NCBI GenBank assembly: GCA_921293015.1
Contig: OV121086.1
Location: 37,261,194 to 37,325,193 of the forward strand
From: Phorcus lineatus
Lineage: Eukaryota > Mollusca > Gastropoda > Trochida > Trochidae
Length of the DNA: 64,000 nucleotides
Direction: 5' to 3'
The position numbers were made by a program, and so were the translations under genes. Of the stretch, positions 1 through 13,600 are shown in pieces (within the stretch, counting starts at the first letter, position 1; each line of letters opens with the position of its first letter). The notes under the pieces were generated by a model. The model did no database searches, was not told the DNA's origin, and saw nothing but the letters and a program-made list of their open reading frames with translations.

Positions 1-157
1 CGCACCACCTCCACCTGCTCCCCAGGCACCCCGTATGTCAGCTGGTACCCCTTGAGTGCCCCATGCAGCTTCTTCTCTGGGATGTGCTGCCACTCAATGT
101 GGATCTCTGTACTCTTTGTACTCTTGGCCTTCATGCTCAGAGGTGCTATTGAGGGAG
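1..157 (-). CDS. Start of FN3 domain 2, Ig/FN3 gene (cut by window edge)
   Basis: After acceptor CCTTCACCAG the exon opens in phase 1 and reads APSIAPLSMKAKST, then IHIEWQHIPEKKLHG and LKGYQLTYG. This is the first half of an FN3 domain with the conserved tryptophan, the acidic/proline loop before the glycine, and the GY pair. The exon is open to position 1, so its donor and the remaining protein lie outside the window. Confidence 0.87.
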
Positions 158-3100
158 CTGGTGAAGGAATTAGACATATGAATATTGGCAGCTATTTTAT
201 TTAATGCTGTGGGATTGCAAATTCAGTACAGGGGGTTTTCATTCAAGCGAAACAACATTAATACTCTATGAATCAACCTCTTTCATGAACATGGATACTG
301 TTAGTTTCATGTACGCTATTGTTGCTCAGGGGAGACAACTCTTCAAGCTTTAATTTGTTATCCAATTTATTGCTTAGTGATTGCTAAAACAGTACAGAGG
401 GTTCAGATTCATGCAAAACAATCACAAATGTTCCTTCCAGTAAATTTCATTGTAATTTTCTCAGGGGAGATAACTCTTTTATCATTGTAAAATATCAGCC
501 CTAACGATTTAACAAAAGTTTTGTGTCCTTCCGTTTCATGCAAAACATAATTTACTGTATGACAAACTTGATTGTTTTCAATAGAATTATTACATGGTGA
601 ATAAAATGTTCAAGTTAAATGACATAACAATTTGACAACCAAAAGGCTGTTGTGCAACCCAGTGAGCTAAATGTCATTACATACCTTCTTCAAGTGTGAA
701 AAACATATCACTTGTATCACTGTCCTCACTGCGGCCAATTGCGTTCTTGGCGCGAGCACGGACCTGATAGCATGTGTATGGGTTGAGGTCACGGATAGTG
801 ATAGAGCGTGTCGACCCGGCCACAACGACCTCTCTCTCCTCCCCAGGGCCCCCATTTGTTTTGCATTTACTGAAAACAAAACATTCTTGGTGAGAAAGGA
901 TTTTACAAATATTTTTTATGTGACTCTTAAAGACTTACAATGATTTTTAATTCCCCCCTTGACTCTGTTCATCTTACATTTACTGAAAGTAATTGCTATA
1001 CTGTATTAAATGTTTGTCAAAAGAAACATACCAAGGGCTGGCATATCATGATATATAATGACTGAGGAGCTAAAGAAATCCCAGCTTTGGTCTGCCAAAT
1101 TACACAAACATATTTTTCAAATACATCTCATTCTGCAAAGCATTTATTTCTTATCCTACCCAGATGTTATACCGAGTGTATATTCATTCCGCTCCCTGAA
1201 TAATAACCCTGGTTTAGCCACTTAAACAGCCTTTAACACAAGAAAAGACACATTTAGATGTAGTCAGTCCTTTGCTAATAGTGTCACAGCATGTTTTATC
1301 CAGCGATAAAACGGGTAACCCACACATTTAGTGAGCCATGCTAGATGTTGCTGAACTACACCGATAGCTGTAGAGAGTGTGCCACATGACAACTGAGGAC
1401 ATACCTGAAGTGCAGGATATAAACTGATATAGGGCTATTGTTTTCCTCCTCGCTCTTATCCCACTTGACCACAACCTCCCGAGACTTGATGTTGTAGAGA
1501 CGAGGTTTGCCGGGCGGACTTGGAACATCTGCAATATCGGTCTAGTGTCATCAAATTGTAATATTGTCAGATCTGGTGTAACTGAAAGCTCTCACATATA
1601 ATGTCAATGCAACAACTTCAAAATGTATTGGCCACAATGGTATTGATAACAGGTTGAAAATAAAAGTCAATGTTGAGACAAACCTGACCGCCAAAATTGA
1701 TGATGGAAAGGTTTATTATTTACCCAAGAAAAAAAAAAGTCCACTTCAAAACCACATTTTAATATTGGTTTATAGGGACTCTTCTAAATTAGAGATATGT
1801 GAAACATTTTATCCAAAGCCCATATCTTTTTAATTGCTTGATTTTCTCATATTGTTCAATGTCATTGAAGTAGATCTATAATCCAGCATTTTGCACAAAA
1901 GCTCCTGTTCTTACCGACGCAACACCTGCCCATGAGCAGCAACAGACAAGTACATGTACCGTCAGGCCCTCATTAGAACTAGCGCTTTTGAACGCCTCAT
2001 AGAATAGGCAAGTTCATCTTGCAAAGCTTTGGTTTTCACAAATATTCCGGAAAATCCCAACAGTTAAATTATATAAAAACCCAAGGCTAAACTAACTGAC
2101 TTATCCACTTCTACAACAAAATTATGATATAGCCAATAAGAATGTTTCTGCTCAAAGTGAACATTCTGAACTTTATTGCAATTCATTGGAATTTATTTGA
2201 AAGATACATCAAAATAATGGATTATTTCACACTTACAAGGACAATTGTCATCAAGCTAATGGATTGTTTAAATCTTAGGACAATTTTCATCAATCTAATG
2301 GATTGTGTAACACTTACAAGGACAATTTTCATTAATCTAATGGATTGTTTAACACTTACAAGGACAATTGTCATCAAGCTACTGGATCGTTTAAATCTTA
2401 GGACAATTTTCATCAATCAATGGATTGTTTAACTCTTGCAAGGACAATTTTCATCAAGCTGCCGGATTGTTAAAATCTTAGGACAATTGTCATCAAGCTG
2501 CCGGATTATTTAACACTTACAAGGACAATTGTCATCAAGCTGCCGGATTGTTTAAATCTTAGAAGGACAATGGTCATCAAGCTGCTGGATTATTTAACAC
2601 TTACACGGACAATTGTCGTCAAGCTGCCGGATTGTTTAACAGTTAAAAGGACAATTGTCATCAAGCTGCTGGATCGTTTAACACTTACAAGGACAATTGT
2701 CATCAAGCTGCTGGATCGTTTAACACTTACAAGGACAATTGTCATCAAGCTGCCGGATTATTTAACACTTACAAGGACAATTGTCATCAAGCTGCCGGAT
2801 TGTTTAAATCTTAGAAGGACAATGGTCATCAAGCTGCTGGATTGTTTAACACTTACAACGACAATTGTCATCAAGCTGCTGGATCGTTTAACACTTACAA
2901 GGACAATTGTCATCAAGCTGCCGGATTATTTAACACTTACAAGGACAATTGTCATCAAGCTGCCGGATTGTTTAAATCTTAGAAGGACAATGGTCATCAA
3001 GCTGCTGGATTGTTTAACACTTACAACGACAATTGTCATCAAGCTGCCGGATTATTTAACACTTACAAGGACAATTGTTATCAAGCTGCCGGATTATTTA

Positions 3101-6100
3101 ACACTTACAAGGACAATTTTCATCAAGCTGCTGGATTGTTTAAATCTTAGGACAATTTTCATCAAGCTGCTGGATTGTTTAACACTTACAAGGACAATTT
3201 TCATCAAGCTGCTGGATTGTTTAACACTTACAAGGACAATTGTCATCAAGCTGCTGGATTGTTTAACACTTACAAGGACAATTTTCATCAAGCTGCTGGA
3301 TTGTTTAACACTTACAAGGACAATTCTGGCCGCAGCATGACAACAGGCAATACTTACATTATACATACACAATGATGGATGAAGCATGAATGAATGATGA
3401 ATTGATATAAACCACAGTGCTATCTGCCTGGTGATATTGTGGAATGAATCATGATGAAATTATATGACAGAGAGAGACAGTATTGAATGATGACTTGATT
3501 ATTATCAAAAATAAAACTATTTTCTATATACACCTTATTCTGTAAACATTTCAAGCCTGGTAAATTCTCATTTTGATACAAATGGAACCCAACATATGTA
3601 TTGAAGTGTAAAATTTTCAACCATTTCCATACTAGTCTGAACAAAGCACACAACAACGGTGCATCCAGGAACTAAAATATCCAAAAGCAGAAAATATAAT
3701 TCATTTTTGTTGAATATAACTTAAAACAAACATCTTCGATGTTATGACATTCATGCATTAATTGAATCATATTAATTTACACACTTAAATTCAATTCACA
3801 AAACTTAAAAAAATTTAACGTACAAAATGAACTAAATGCTTTTGACAAAAGTTGACAATAATCTTCTGATGATAGAATTGTTTGGCCATAAACACTACCT
3901 ACATAAAGATAGCTTCAAGGGAGAGTTTTCACTAAAACTGGTTATTTAGGGCAATCAATAATGAAAAAGTATATATGACCAAAGTCACTAGGGGATATCA
4001 AAAATCAATTGTGCAGGAATGTTTGCAACTAATTTGTATATTTTTTAATTTGTAACTAACAACAAAGGAAGAAATATTTCTTGTCAAAGTCTATCTTTAA
4101 GTTAATCAATTGTTCTCACAAAGTTAAAGCATTGCTATTTCACTTATCAGTTGCTGTGTTTGGTCTTCAGGTTGCATACAAAATTTGAGTTTTGCCCATA
4201 TTTTAGTTCAACTGAGCTAGTTTATGCCTCGACAGACCAATAACTTGAATTCACCTATTTCTGAACCAAGACATATGACATCCTACGTAAGATTTGACGC
4301 AAATGTTGCTCTTACCTGGACAGTATCAACGACATGATTTTTGCAACCATTGGTACCAGGTACCGGATCTTTCAAAGCAAAGTGTACGAACTACAAATGT
4401 GTTGCAAGGCAAATTTGGAGTTTCAGGTCCTTTCTGATGAGGCATTCTCAAAGCTTGATATTTCTATCTAGAAAGCCAATGTTCTGCACAAATCTTAATC
4501 CAAAAAGCCTTTTGGAAATGGCAAACTACTTTCTTAGTGCATTCACTTTGTGACTGGAAATTTGGATCAAATTGTGTGGAGGCTGAAAAGGTTAGTCTCA
4601 GGGGTGTGTCAACCTTCCCTTAGTAATTAACTGGACAGGGCCAACATTTTCGAAGCTGTCTTATCACTAATATAGTTGTAAGTACCTTACATTAAAAAAG
4701 GCTTGCAACTATCTTAGCGCAGAGCCCTGAAAATATGAGCCCAGAGATCAGTTAAATTAAACAACCTTAGCACTAAGGTAGTGTTAGTAGGCATTCTTAA
4801 TATTTTATCAGAGTATCTTATCCCTATAAAACATAATTAACCCTTTTTTCCCTAGGAAACCAGTCAAAAATATATTTATTGGCCTGATTTGAGGCCTGTA
4901 GGGTTGAAAGGGTTATAGATTTGTTTAGTGGGACTTAATTCTAGAACTAAGCTAAGAATAAAATTTACAAAAGAGAATGACTGAAAAAGATTTATTTACA
5001 CTGGGAGGTTTTTTAATATAACTTTTCAGAGAACATTTTTAGTTTGTCAGATGTATATATACTCATTCATTATTGTATGATTTAGGACACAATCCACAGT
5101 ATTACCCATCAAAGTCTATGTTGTTTCAATGTGATCAGCCGAGGCGGCCATTTTGGAATATTCTGAGCACATAGGCCCCTTTGCTATTGTGTAAGTATTC
5201 TACTCACTAAAATCTTAAGGGACACCAATCCAAAAGAGTAGGCAAAATTCCCCAGGACCCCCTCTAGGAACAACACTAATAGTAAATTTTGTCAAGGGCC
5301 TTCACAGAATGGTTTAGAAAAGGGCATCTACAATTTGCATGTACTTCTATCTTCTCAAACTGTCTTTGGACAAACCAATGTGTACCTTTCTAGGGACATT
5401 AAATACATCTTCTTTTAATTGACAAGGTGATTAAAATAGAGTCATCTATAATCTTGATTCACACATTTATCGCATTATATCGCTTTAGCATTATACTATA
5501 TACATCATCTTTTACTTTGGACTGAACAAACAGGTATCATTCATATGATAAATTAATAACTTTACGCAGAATGAAGAGGTTGCTGCTAAAATTCTAATTC
5601 CTATAAAGCCGCCACCAATTTCACCCGTTAGTATTATCTACCTATAACTAAAGAGGAAGCTTGATTAGAGATCAGGAGAAGAAAATAAATGGGACAAGTT
5701 TGTCTCTTCTAAATGTGCAAACTCAAATGTATCCTCCAGCTAAAAAAACCAAGGAAGTGGATCTAAGTCTAGGTTGTATCGTGAGGAGTGAAAGAAAAGA
5801 AGACAGAAGAAACTGATGGATGAATAAATGAAGAAAAGATGGTAATGAAGATGATACATCTCATGCTCATTCAAGCGTAACAAATCGTAATAACTGCTAC
5901 GTATAAACAATAAACCTTTGGTTTGTTTCACACAATAGGGCTACGAACACAGATAAGATTCTCACCTTTCTTGCCTGCGAATAAAGTAGAATTTTCACAT
6001 GAATTTCTTTTTAGTACTTTTTGGTAAAATATTTAGTACATATCAACTTTCAAGCATGCAATACTTGTAAATGTAAGACTCTCCATCTAAAGTGAAAATT

Positions 6101-7639
6101 ATAAGCTTTATTTCTTAGTTTCTATCAACTGATTCATATAAACCAATTTAAAATCATAAAGTTTGCATGTCCCAAGCGAATAATCTGATGGTCATTCTTA
6201 CAGTTCTTAATGCTGTTGTCTTAGTTTATAAGATACAAGTAAGTGGAATGACCCAAAAGTATAGTGATTTTGATACATTGGATAAAAAATATTCATAAAA
6301 AGGGTTGGAGAACAAATCAAGCACCTGAAAAAGGTTATAGCCCCTTCCTAAGACCCCGAGATTAAATGTTATTGTCACATTTTTTGTCGTGGGAGGAGGG
6401 GAGTATTCATTAATGCTAGTTAACAAAATCAAAATGGTGCCGCGTCAATTGTTTTGCAAAGCTTTCGTTAAAATTTGTATCACTACTATGGCTACAGTGA
6501 GAGATGAAGAACTAAACTAGTGCTAACAAGTAATCAACAACTTTAAAAGGTAGTTTCTCTGAAAGACTATGAACTGTGAATAATTTAAACATCACCAAAA
6601 GCATTTAATGGGGATCAGAATGTGATTTAAAGCAGTGAAGATATTGTTCTCTTTATTTTCAACACATTTACCCCTGAAGCCTGTATCAAATATTGATAAA
6701 ATTTGGAAAGGACCCACAAATATTTATGTTTGAGACCTTATGGTAACGAGTACCTCGACTCAGCAGGTCATATTTATAAATTTATCACTGACACATGAAT
6801 GCTTTTGGTTGGTCTTTAACAATAAGTTTCACTAGAGGCATATATATGAAAAACTACACAGTTAGAATATCTAAAACAACAATTAAGAGTATAGGGCACT
6901 ATTGAGCATTGCATATATAAACACTTCAATCAATATATACTTAGTGTGGTATGAATTAAGCATTCTCCATGCTAGAATATGGTATTCAAAACTGCATGAT
7001 TACAACTTTATTATAGTGCATACATGATATCATATCAAACTTGAAACCAATAAAATTCATGCTAATTATGACTATGAATTCTGTTAATGTTTATGTAGTA
7101 TAATCATAATTTCCTGGATAAAGGTAACAACACAATCAAAGATAAACACAAACAGATAACAGTAAATTGAAATACACCATATGGCTCATACCTTGAACAA
7201 CTAAAGCCCTTGTTACATTTCTCTCATTCATGGACGCCGTTGTGGAATCTTCTACAAAAACTTTGCACGTGTAATTTCCGGTGTCGTCGACCTTGACACT
7301 GGACAGGACAAGGCTGTGATCGTCTATAATGGCCAACTTTTCCTCGTAAGATTTATCTGCATAGGTGATTTTCTTCTTGTTGTGACCCTTCGAGGCCATG
7401 AAGACATCATCCTTGTACCAGAGAATGCCCATGACCTTCTCATCTCCGCGGACCTTTCCACACGGGATTGTCACGTTGTCCCCTGTTGTGTGTTCATATA
7501 GGTTGTCGTCTGTACTCGCAACTGCACCTAGAAATAAGAGATTATGAATTTCATCAGTACATTCTTAAACTATATTCTTATTTCATGACCTTAATTAAGG
7601 ATTCAGCAGAAATGCTGAATCCTTATTGTTATTGGCGTG

Positions 7640-7679
<40 letters not shown>

Positions 7680-10600
7680 TTTCTTCCACCGATTTTGTCG
7701 CCGCGATTCAGCCAATACCGCTGAAGCGATGACAGCCAAACTCGACAGACTGATAGACCTTCATGAGACGAAGCCGCAATAAGCTTTTGGGCTCAATCGG
7801 CTTAAGCGTTAAAGGCACAGTACGATCCAAAGTTCGAAAAATTAACATGGGAAAAATTTTCAAAATGCACTTAGAGACTTGCAACTTTTTGCAAACGATG
7901 CACAGTAACAATTCAAGCAAAAAAGTCAATCATGGCAAATTCGTAACATGAGTACTTTGGCCGCCATATTGCTTTAATTAACTTTTTGAAATTTCCGGAC
8001 CCCATGCATCTTTGAGAATCTTCTCCTCAGAAGATACATGCAAGTAAGAGCTGAAACTCACATATATCATAGCTAAAGGAATGGGGAGAAAATTCATTTT
8101 GGAAAATTTTCATTTTTCTGAATACTTTTTCTTCTGCAACCCTTCAAAGTCGGGCGACTTTGCTCGTTTTAGAATATTCAAGGGCAGATAACTCAAAAAC
8201 CTACCCGTCGAATTTAATGAATTTTGCATGAGAGGTAAACATGATCGAGGTCATTAAGAATCATGAATAAAATGGATCGCGAACAGTCATTTCAGTTCAC
8301 AGGAGGGAGTCAAAGTTTGCATCATACTATATGTCAATTAAGTGCGTTAGCAAGGGTTAAATTGCAAACAGTTGAAGGAAAACATCAATATTGAAGAACG
8401 GTCAAGACGTGTGACATGTCCAAATGCAGGTACATGCGCTCTTGCATGTGTGAACGGGCAAAAGTTGACAGAAATACTCTACATTGCTCTTGTATCAAGA
8501 TTCGTTACGTGCGTTAGCAAGGGTTAATTTGAAAAGTTAAGGAAAACTGTCAAGATATGCGACATGGGGCAAAGTTTGAGAGAAATACTCTCCGATGTCT
8601 GATAAACAAGCACGTAATCGACAGTCTACAGAGGGACGAAATCGCTCTTTGTAGCAGAAGTCCGTACGACTGCACGTATGGTCGACGTGTGCGAGAAGAC
8701 CAAAAGCATGCAAGTGCGTCAGTAACTGTCAAAATCTCATCAGACAGGCAGAGAAGCGAGCAAAAAAGCCTGCCTGACTGACCTGACCTGACTGACTGAC
8801 ATAGTCTTGATTATTTATATATATAAAGATCCTCAACCTATGTACCAGCATTCGGGAACTATATTCCAGTGTCGGCAAACCACTTGAACTCGCTAAACTA
8901 AAACACTAGCCCTTTTTCAACCTTCAAACCTCCACTGCCTCCCCTCCAGATACCCCTCACATTGTGATGTTCTTGCTTTCTTGCCTCAACTGCCAGCAGG
9001 CCGTGTACATCGAGTAAACCTCACTTCCGCTCCTACGTACTTAAAACGTATACAAAACGTCATTTTCCTTCACAATACGGCTAAATCAACTGCAGTGCAC
9101 TAAAAATGTCTTCAAAACGCTATCTTAACTTGCAAAAGCACTTATTTTGCCCCCCAAGAGCCACGGGTGCTCATATTTCGCTGAATCCTGTATTTATCCT
9201 ATATTTATTATTATTTTTTTTATTCCACCGATTTTGTCGCCGCGATTTAGCCAAAACCGCTAAAGCTATTACAGCCAAACTTGCCAGTCTTGTAGAGCTG
9301 CATGAGACAAAGCCACAATAAGCTTTTGGGCTTAATCGGCTCAAGCGTTAAAGGCACAGTACCATCCAAAGTTCGAAAAATTAACATGGGAAAAATTTTC
9401 AAAATGCACTTAGAGACTTGCAACTTTTTTCAAACGATGCACAGTAGCATTGTAAGCAAAAAAGTCAATCATGGCAAATTCGTAGCATCAGTAGTTTAGC
9501 CGCCATATTGCTTTATTTGTACGTTTTGAAATTTACGGACCCCATGCATCTTTGAGAATCTTCTTCTCTGAAGATACTTGCTTCTAAGAGCTGAAACTTT
9601 TGAATTGTGTAGCTAAGGCATTGGGTATTCCATGGTCTTTTTGAGTTTGATGAAAATCAAATATTTGTTTCTCAGCAACCCTTCAAAGTCGGGCGATTTA
9701 GCTCATGTAAGCATGTTCAAAGGGTGATAACTCTAAAAGTTAGACTCACAATTGCAACATTTTTACAGGAATGTAGGACCAGTATGTGGACTTGCAGAAA
9801 ATGTTAAAACATTGATCGCGAACAGTCATTATCCTTCACAATAATCGATCAAAAACAGAAAAAATATGTTTACAAAAAATTAACATGGGCTATTTTTTTC
9901 AAAATGCACGTAGAGACTTGAAACTTGATTTGAAAGAAGCGTAAGAACAATACAAACAAAAAAGTCAATCATGACGAATTCATAAGTATTATAGTTTTTT
10001 CGCATTATGAACTTATTTGTTCCAGAAATCGCTTTCCACTATCCCCGGATTCTTGTCATCACGATTCAGCCCAAACCGCTAAAGCTATGACAACCAAACT
10101 TAACAGTATGCTTGAACTTCATGAGACGACGCCACAATAAGCTTTTGGGCTTAATCGGATTAAGCGTTAAAGGCACAGTACGATCCAAAGTTCGAAAAAT
10201 TAACATAGGTTAATTTTCTAAAATGCACTTAGAGACTTGCAACTTGTTTTAAACGACAGGCAATTAGATTTGGAGCAAATAAGTAAATCATGGCAAATTC
10301 GTAGCGTGAATAGTTTGGCCGCCATATTGCTTTTACTGATTTTTGAGATGCATCTTAAAAAATCTTCTTCTCTGAAGATACTTGCATCTAAGAGCTCAAA
10401 CTCTCCAATAATGTAGCTGAGACATTGGGAATTTCAGGGTCATTCAGATTTTGATGTCAGTCCAATATTTTTTTCTTACCACTTCTTTGCAAAAACCGGA
10501 GTATGCTTTGGAGATAAGGTTAGATGAAAGTTGCTGCTGTAGATTAATGCATGCTCCAATCTTCATGAATATTTCAGTGAAGCTGGCTAACATCACTATG

Positions 10601-13600
10601 TTTGTACTGAATGTGCTTTTTATGCGCTGAATCCTTTTGTCGTCGCTTGCGACTATATTTTCATTTACATCTACATATCAAACTTTTAAAAATAGAGCCA
10701 TGGGCTCTGTAGCTCATCAGACTTTTGATAGAAATAGGTGTTGTGGTTTAGACCATGGGGTCATGGGCAGTGTAGGAAAGATAGCCTGTCCCAACGTCAG
10801 AGTTATTCACAATCAAATAAAAAAGGCCCATTGCCCATTTGGGTTCAAGGGGTCACCGAACCTACAATTCAGAATCCCCATTGTCCAAGGAGTCTACACA
10901 CAACTATTAAGCTATCAAGACCTTTTGGAACTGGAGAAGAAGATGAAAGTAGGTTTTTCATGTTTTGACCCCTGTGACCCCATTTGGGGTCATGGGGTCA
11001 CCAAACCTACAATTTAGAATCTCCAGTGCCCAAGGAGTCTACACACAACTATTCAGCTCTCTGGACCTTTTGGAACTAGGGAAAAAGATTAAATTAGGTT
11101 TTTAGGTTTTGACCCCTGTGACCCCATTTGGGGTCATGGGGTTACCAAACCTACAATTTAGAATCCCCGTTGGCCAAGGAGTCTACACACACCTTTTCAG
11201 CTCTCTAGACCTTTTGGAACTGGAGAAGAAGATGAAATTAGGTTTTTCAGGTTTTGACCCCTGTGACCCCATTTGGGGTCATGGGGTCACCAAACCTACA
11301 ATTTAGAATCTCCAGTGCCCAAGGAGTCTACACACAATTTTTCAGCTCTCTAGACCTTTTGGAACTGGAGAAGAAGATGAAATTAGGTTTTTCAGGTTTT
11401 GACCCCTGTGACCCCATTTGGGGTCATGGGGTCACCAAACCTACAATTTAGAATCTCCAGTGCCCAAGGAGTCTACACACAACTTTTCAGCTCTCTGGAC
11501 CTTTTGGAACTGGAGAAGAAGATGAAAATAGGTTTTTCATGTTTTGACCCGTGACCCCATTTGGGGTCATGGGGTCACCAAACCTACAATTTAGAATCTC
11601 CAGTGCCCAAGGAGTCTACACACAACTTTTCAGCTCTCTGGACCTTTTGGAACTGGAGAAGAAGATGAAAATAGGTTTTTCATGTTTTGACCCCTGTGAC
11701 CCCATTTGGGGTCATGGGGTCACCAAACCTACAATTTAGAATCTCCAGTGCCCAAGGAGTCTACACACAACTTTTCAGCTCTCTGGACCTTTTGGAACTG
11801 GAGAAGAAGATTAAAATAGATTTTTAAGTTTTTGACCCTTGTGACCCCATTTGGGGTCATGGGGTCACGAAATCTACAATTTAGAATCCCCATTTGCCAA
11901 GGAGTATGCACATAAAATTTCAGCTCTCTAGAGTCATTGGTTCTGGAGAAGAAGTCGAAAAAGTGAAAAGTTTACGGATGGACGGATGGACGGACGGATG
12001 GACGGATGGACCCATGGACGGACGCCGGACGCCTTGCCATGCCATAAGCCCATCGGGTCTTTCAGACCTGATGAGCTAAAAAGGGCAAACACTTCACTAG
12101 TGGTGTGAAAAGCTCAATTTTCTACCTTGCCGCAGTTCATTATCTTTTCATGGTACCACTAACTCCACCTATTAGTAAGAAATTATCGATTTGATGAGGT
12201 TAGTCTTTATTGTAGCATTGTTATATTTTGGATCACAACATGTCAAGTGGAAGGGTGGATAAGGTCAGAGGCAGTGGCATGGTGGAAAAGCTCAGAGGCA
12301 GTGGCATGGTGGATAAGCTCAGAGGCAGAGGCATGGTCAATGAGTTCAGAGGCAGTGGCATGGTTGATAAGCTTGAGGCAGTGGCATGGTGGATAAGCTC
12401 AGAGGCAGTGGCATGGTGGATAAGCTCAGAGGCAGTGGCATGGTCGATAAGCTTGAGGCAGTGGCATGGTGGATAAGCTCAGAGGCAGTGGCATGGTGGA
12501 TAAGCTATTGGTTCAGTCAGTGCTTTCATTTATTGTCCAACTCTAAGGGTGTCCGTTAGAATCCAGTGAGGTACTCATCAAAAGTACATGAATTGTCATT
12601 AATTTTTCAAATTGACAAAGTGTGATGTTTCTCCACTATCTAAATGCCATGTTTAGCTAATTACTCTACACTTTTACCCCATACCCTTTTAATATTCCAT
12701 ATTCTACTTACAATAGGCAATCAAATTCTCACTCAAGGCTTCATTTTGAAACTTGACACAGTTAATTACAACTTCTTAGCTTGACTGCCAATCGATTTTA
12801 TGCAGTATTTAACTTTTTTCTATAGATTTGTTTTATAAACAATGAATGAAGAGGCATTTATTTTGCTTTGTTGCCTATCTGCAGGGTTGGACAATTATAA
12901 ATGTCCTACCCTTGTTCATGACACTTATTACCCAACCCAATCCGGATACCCAACATAAGATTATTGTAGATTATTCATCAGGCCCGAACAAAGTGGATAT
13001 TGTCGTAAGCTCAGCTTAACCCGAAAGGAAGGGGCAGATAATGTGAAATAATTCGGAAAACAAGCACTCTGCAAACTACATACAGTGGCATAACATTACA
13101 ATAGTAGTAAAAAACAATAGTAGTTTGCAGCAAATTGTATGGTTTTTATTCCTATCATGTACCTAATAAAACCTCTGCACATTATCTCTCTAATATGTAA
13201 TGATCGTGACAAGTTGAAATGGGAAGACATTTATGCGAATCACTTCAATTTTGTAAATTTTAGCGAATACCGTAAATTCCTTTTATATGTTATTAAATTG
13301 CAAGAACTACTCTTCATCCTGAATGAAAACATAACATACACCGACACTTTAATGAATTCTTCACCAACTTGCCTTGTGATCAAAATTGTTCCATGTAATA
13401 TGATGGGTACCAGGGTTCAGCCCTTTACCCATCAGTCCCCTGTATCCGGTCTACCCATCCCAGCCCTTCTATCTAGTAATGTGGAAGCTTGGAAGTGTTC
13501 CTTTGGAGGTGATACCCCTGGCTGAATCAGTCAGATGTTTAACTTACATTAAATTCAATTTGAAGCCGTTTAATTTCAGGCTTGTGTAATACTAACCATA

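Noticed and set aside
2219..3330. Regular repeat resembling a CRISPR array
   Set aside because: Repeats are contiguous with no unique spacers, and the genome is animal.
2570..3340. 256-residue open frame with 14-residue repeats
   Set aside because: It is a by-product of a 42-bp stop-free minisatellite; similar frames exist on the opposite strand and in another phase.
10637..11740. Series of similar 60-126-residue frames
   Set aside because: They are the 145-bp tandem repeat read in shifting frames.
13139..13525. 128-residue open frame
   Set aside because: No domain, AT-driven composition and no supporting splice or promoter context.
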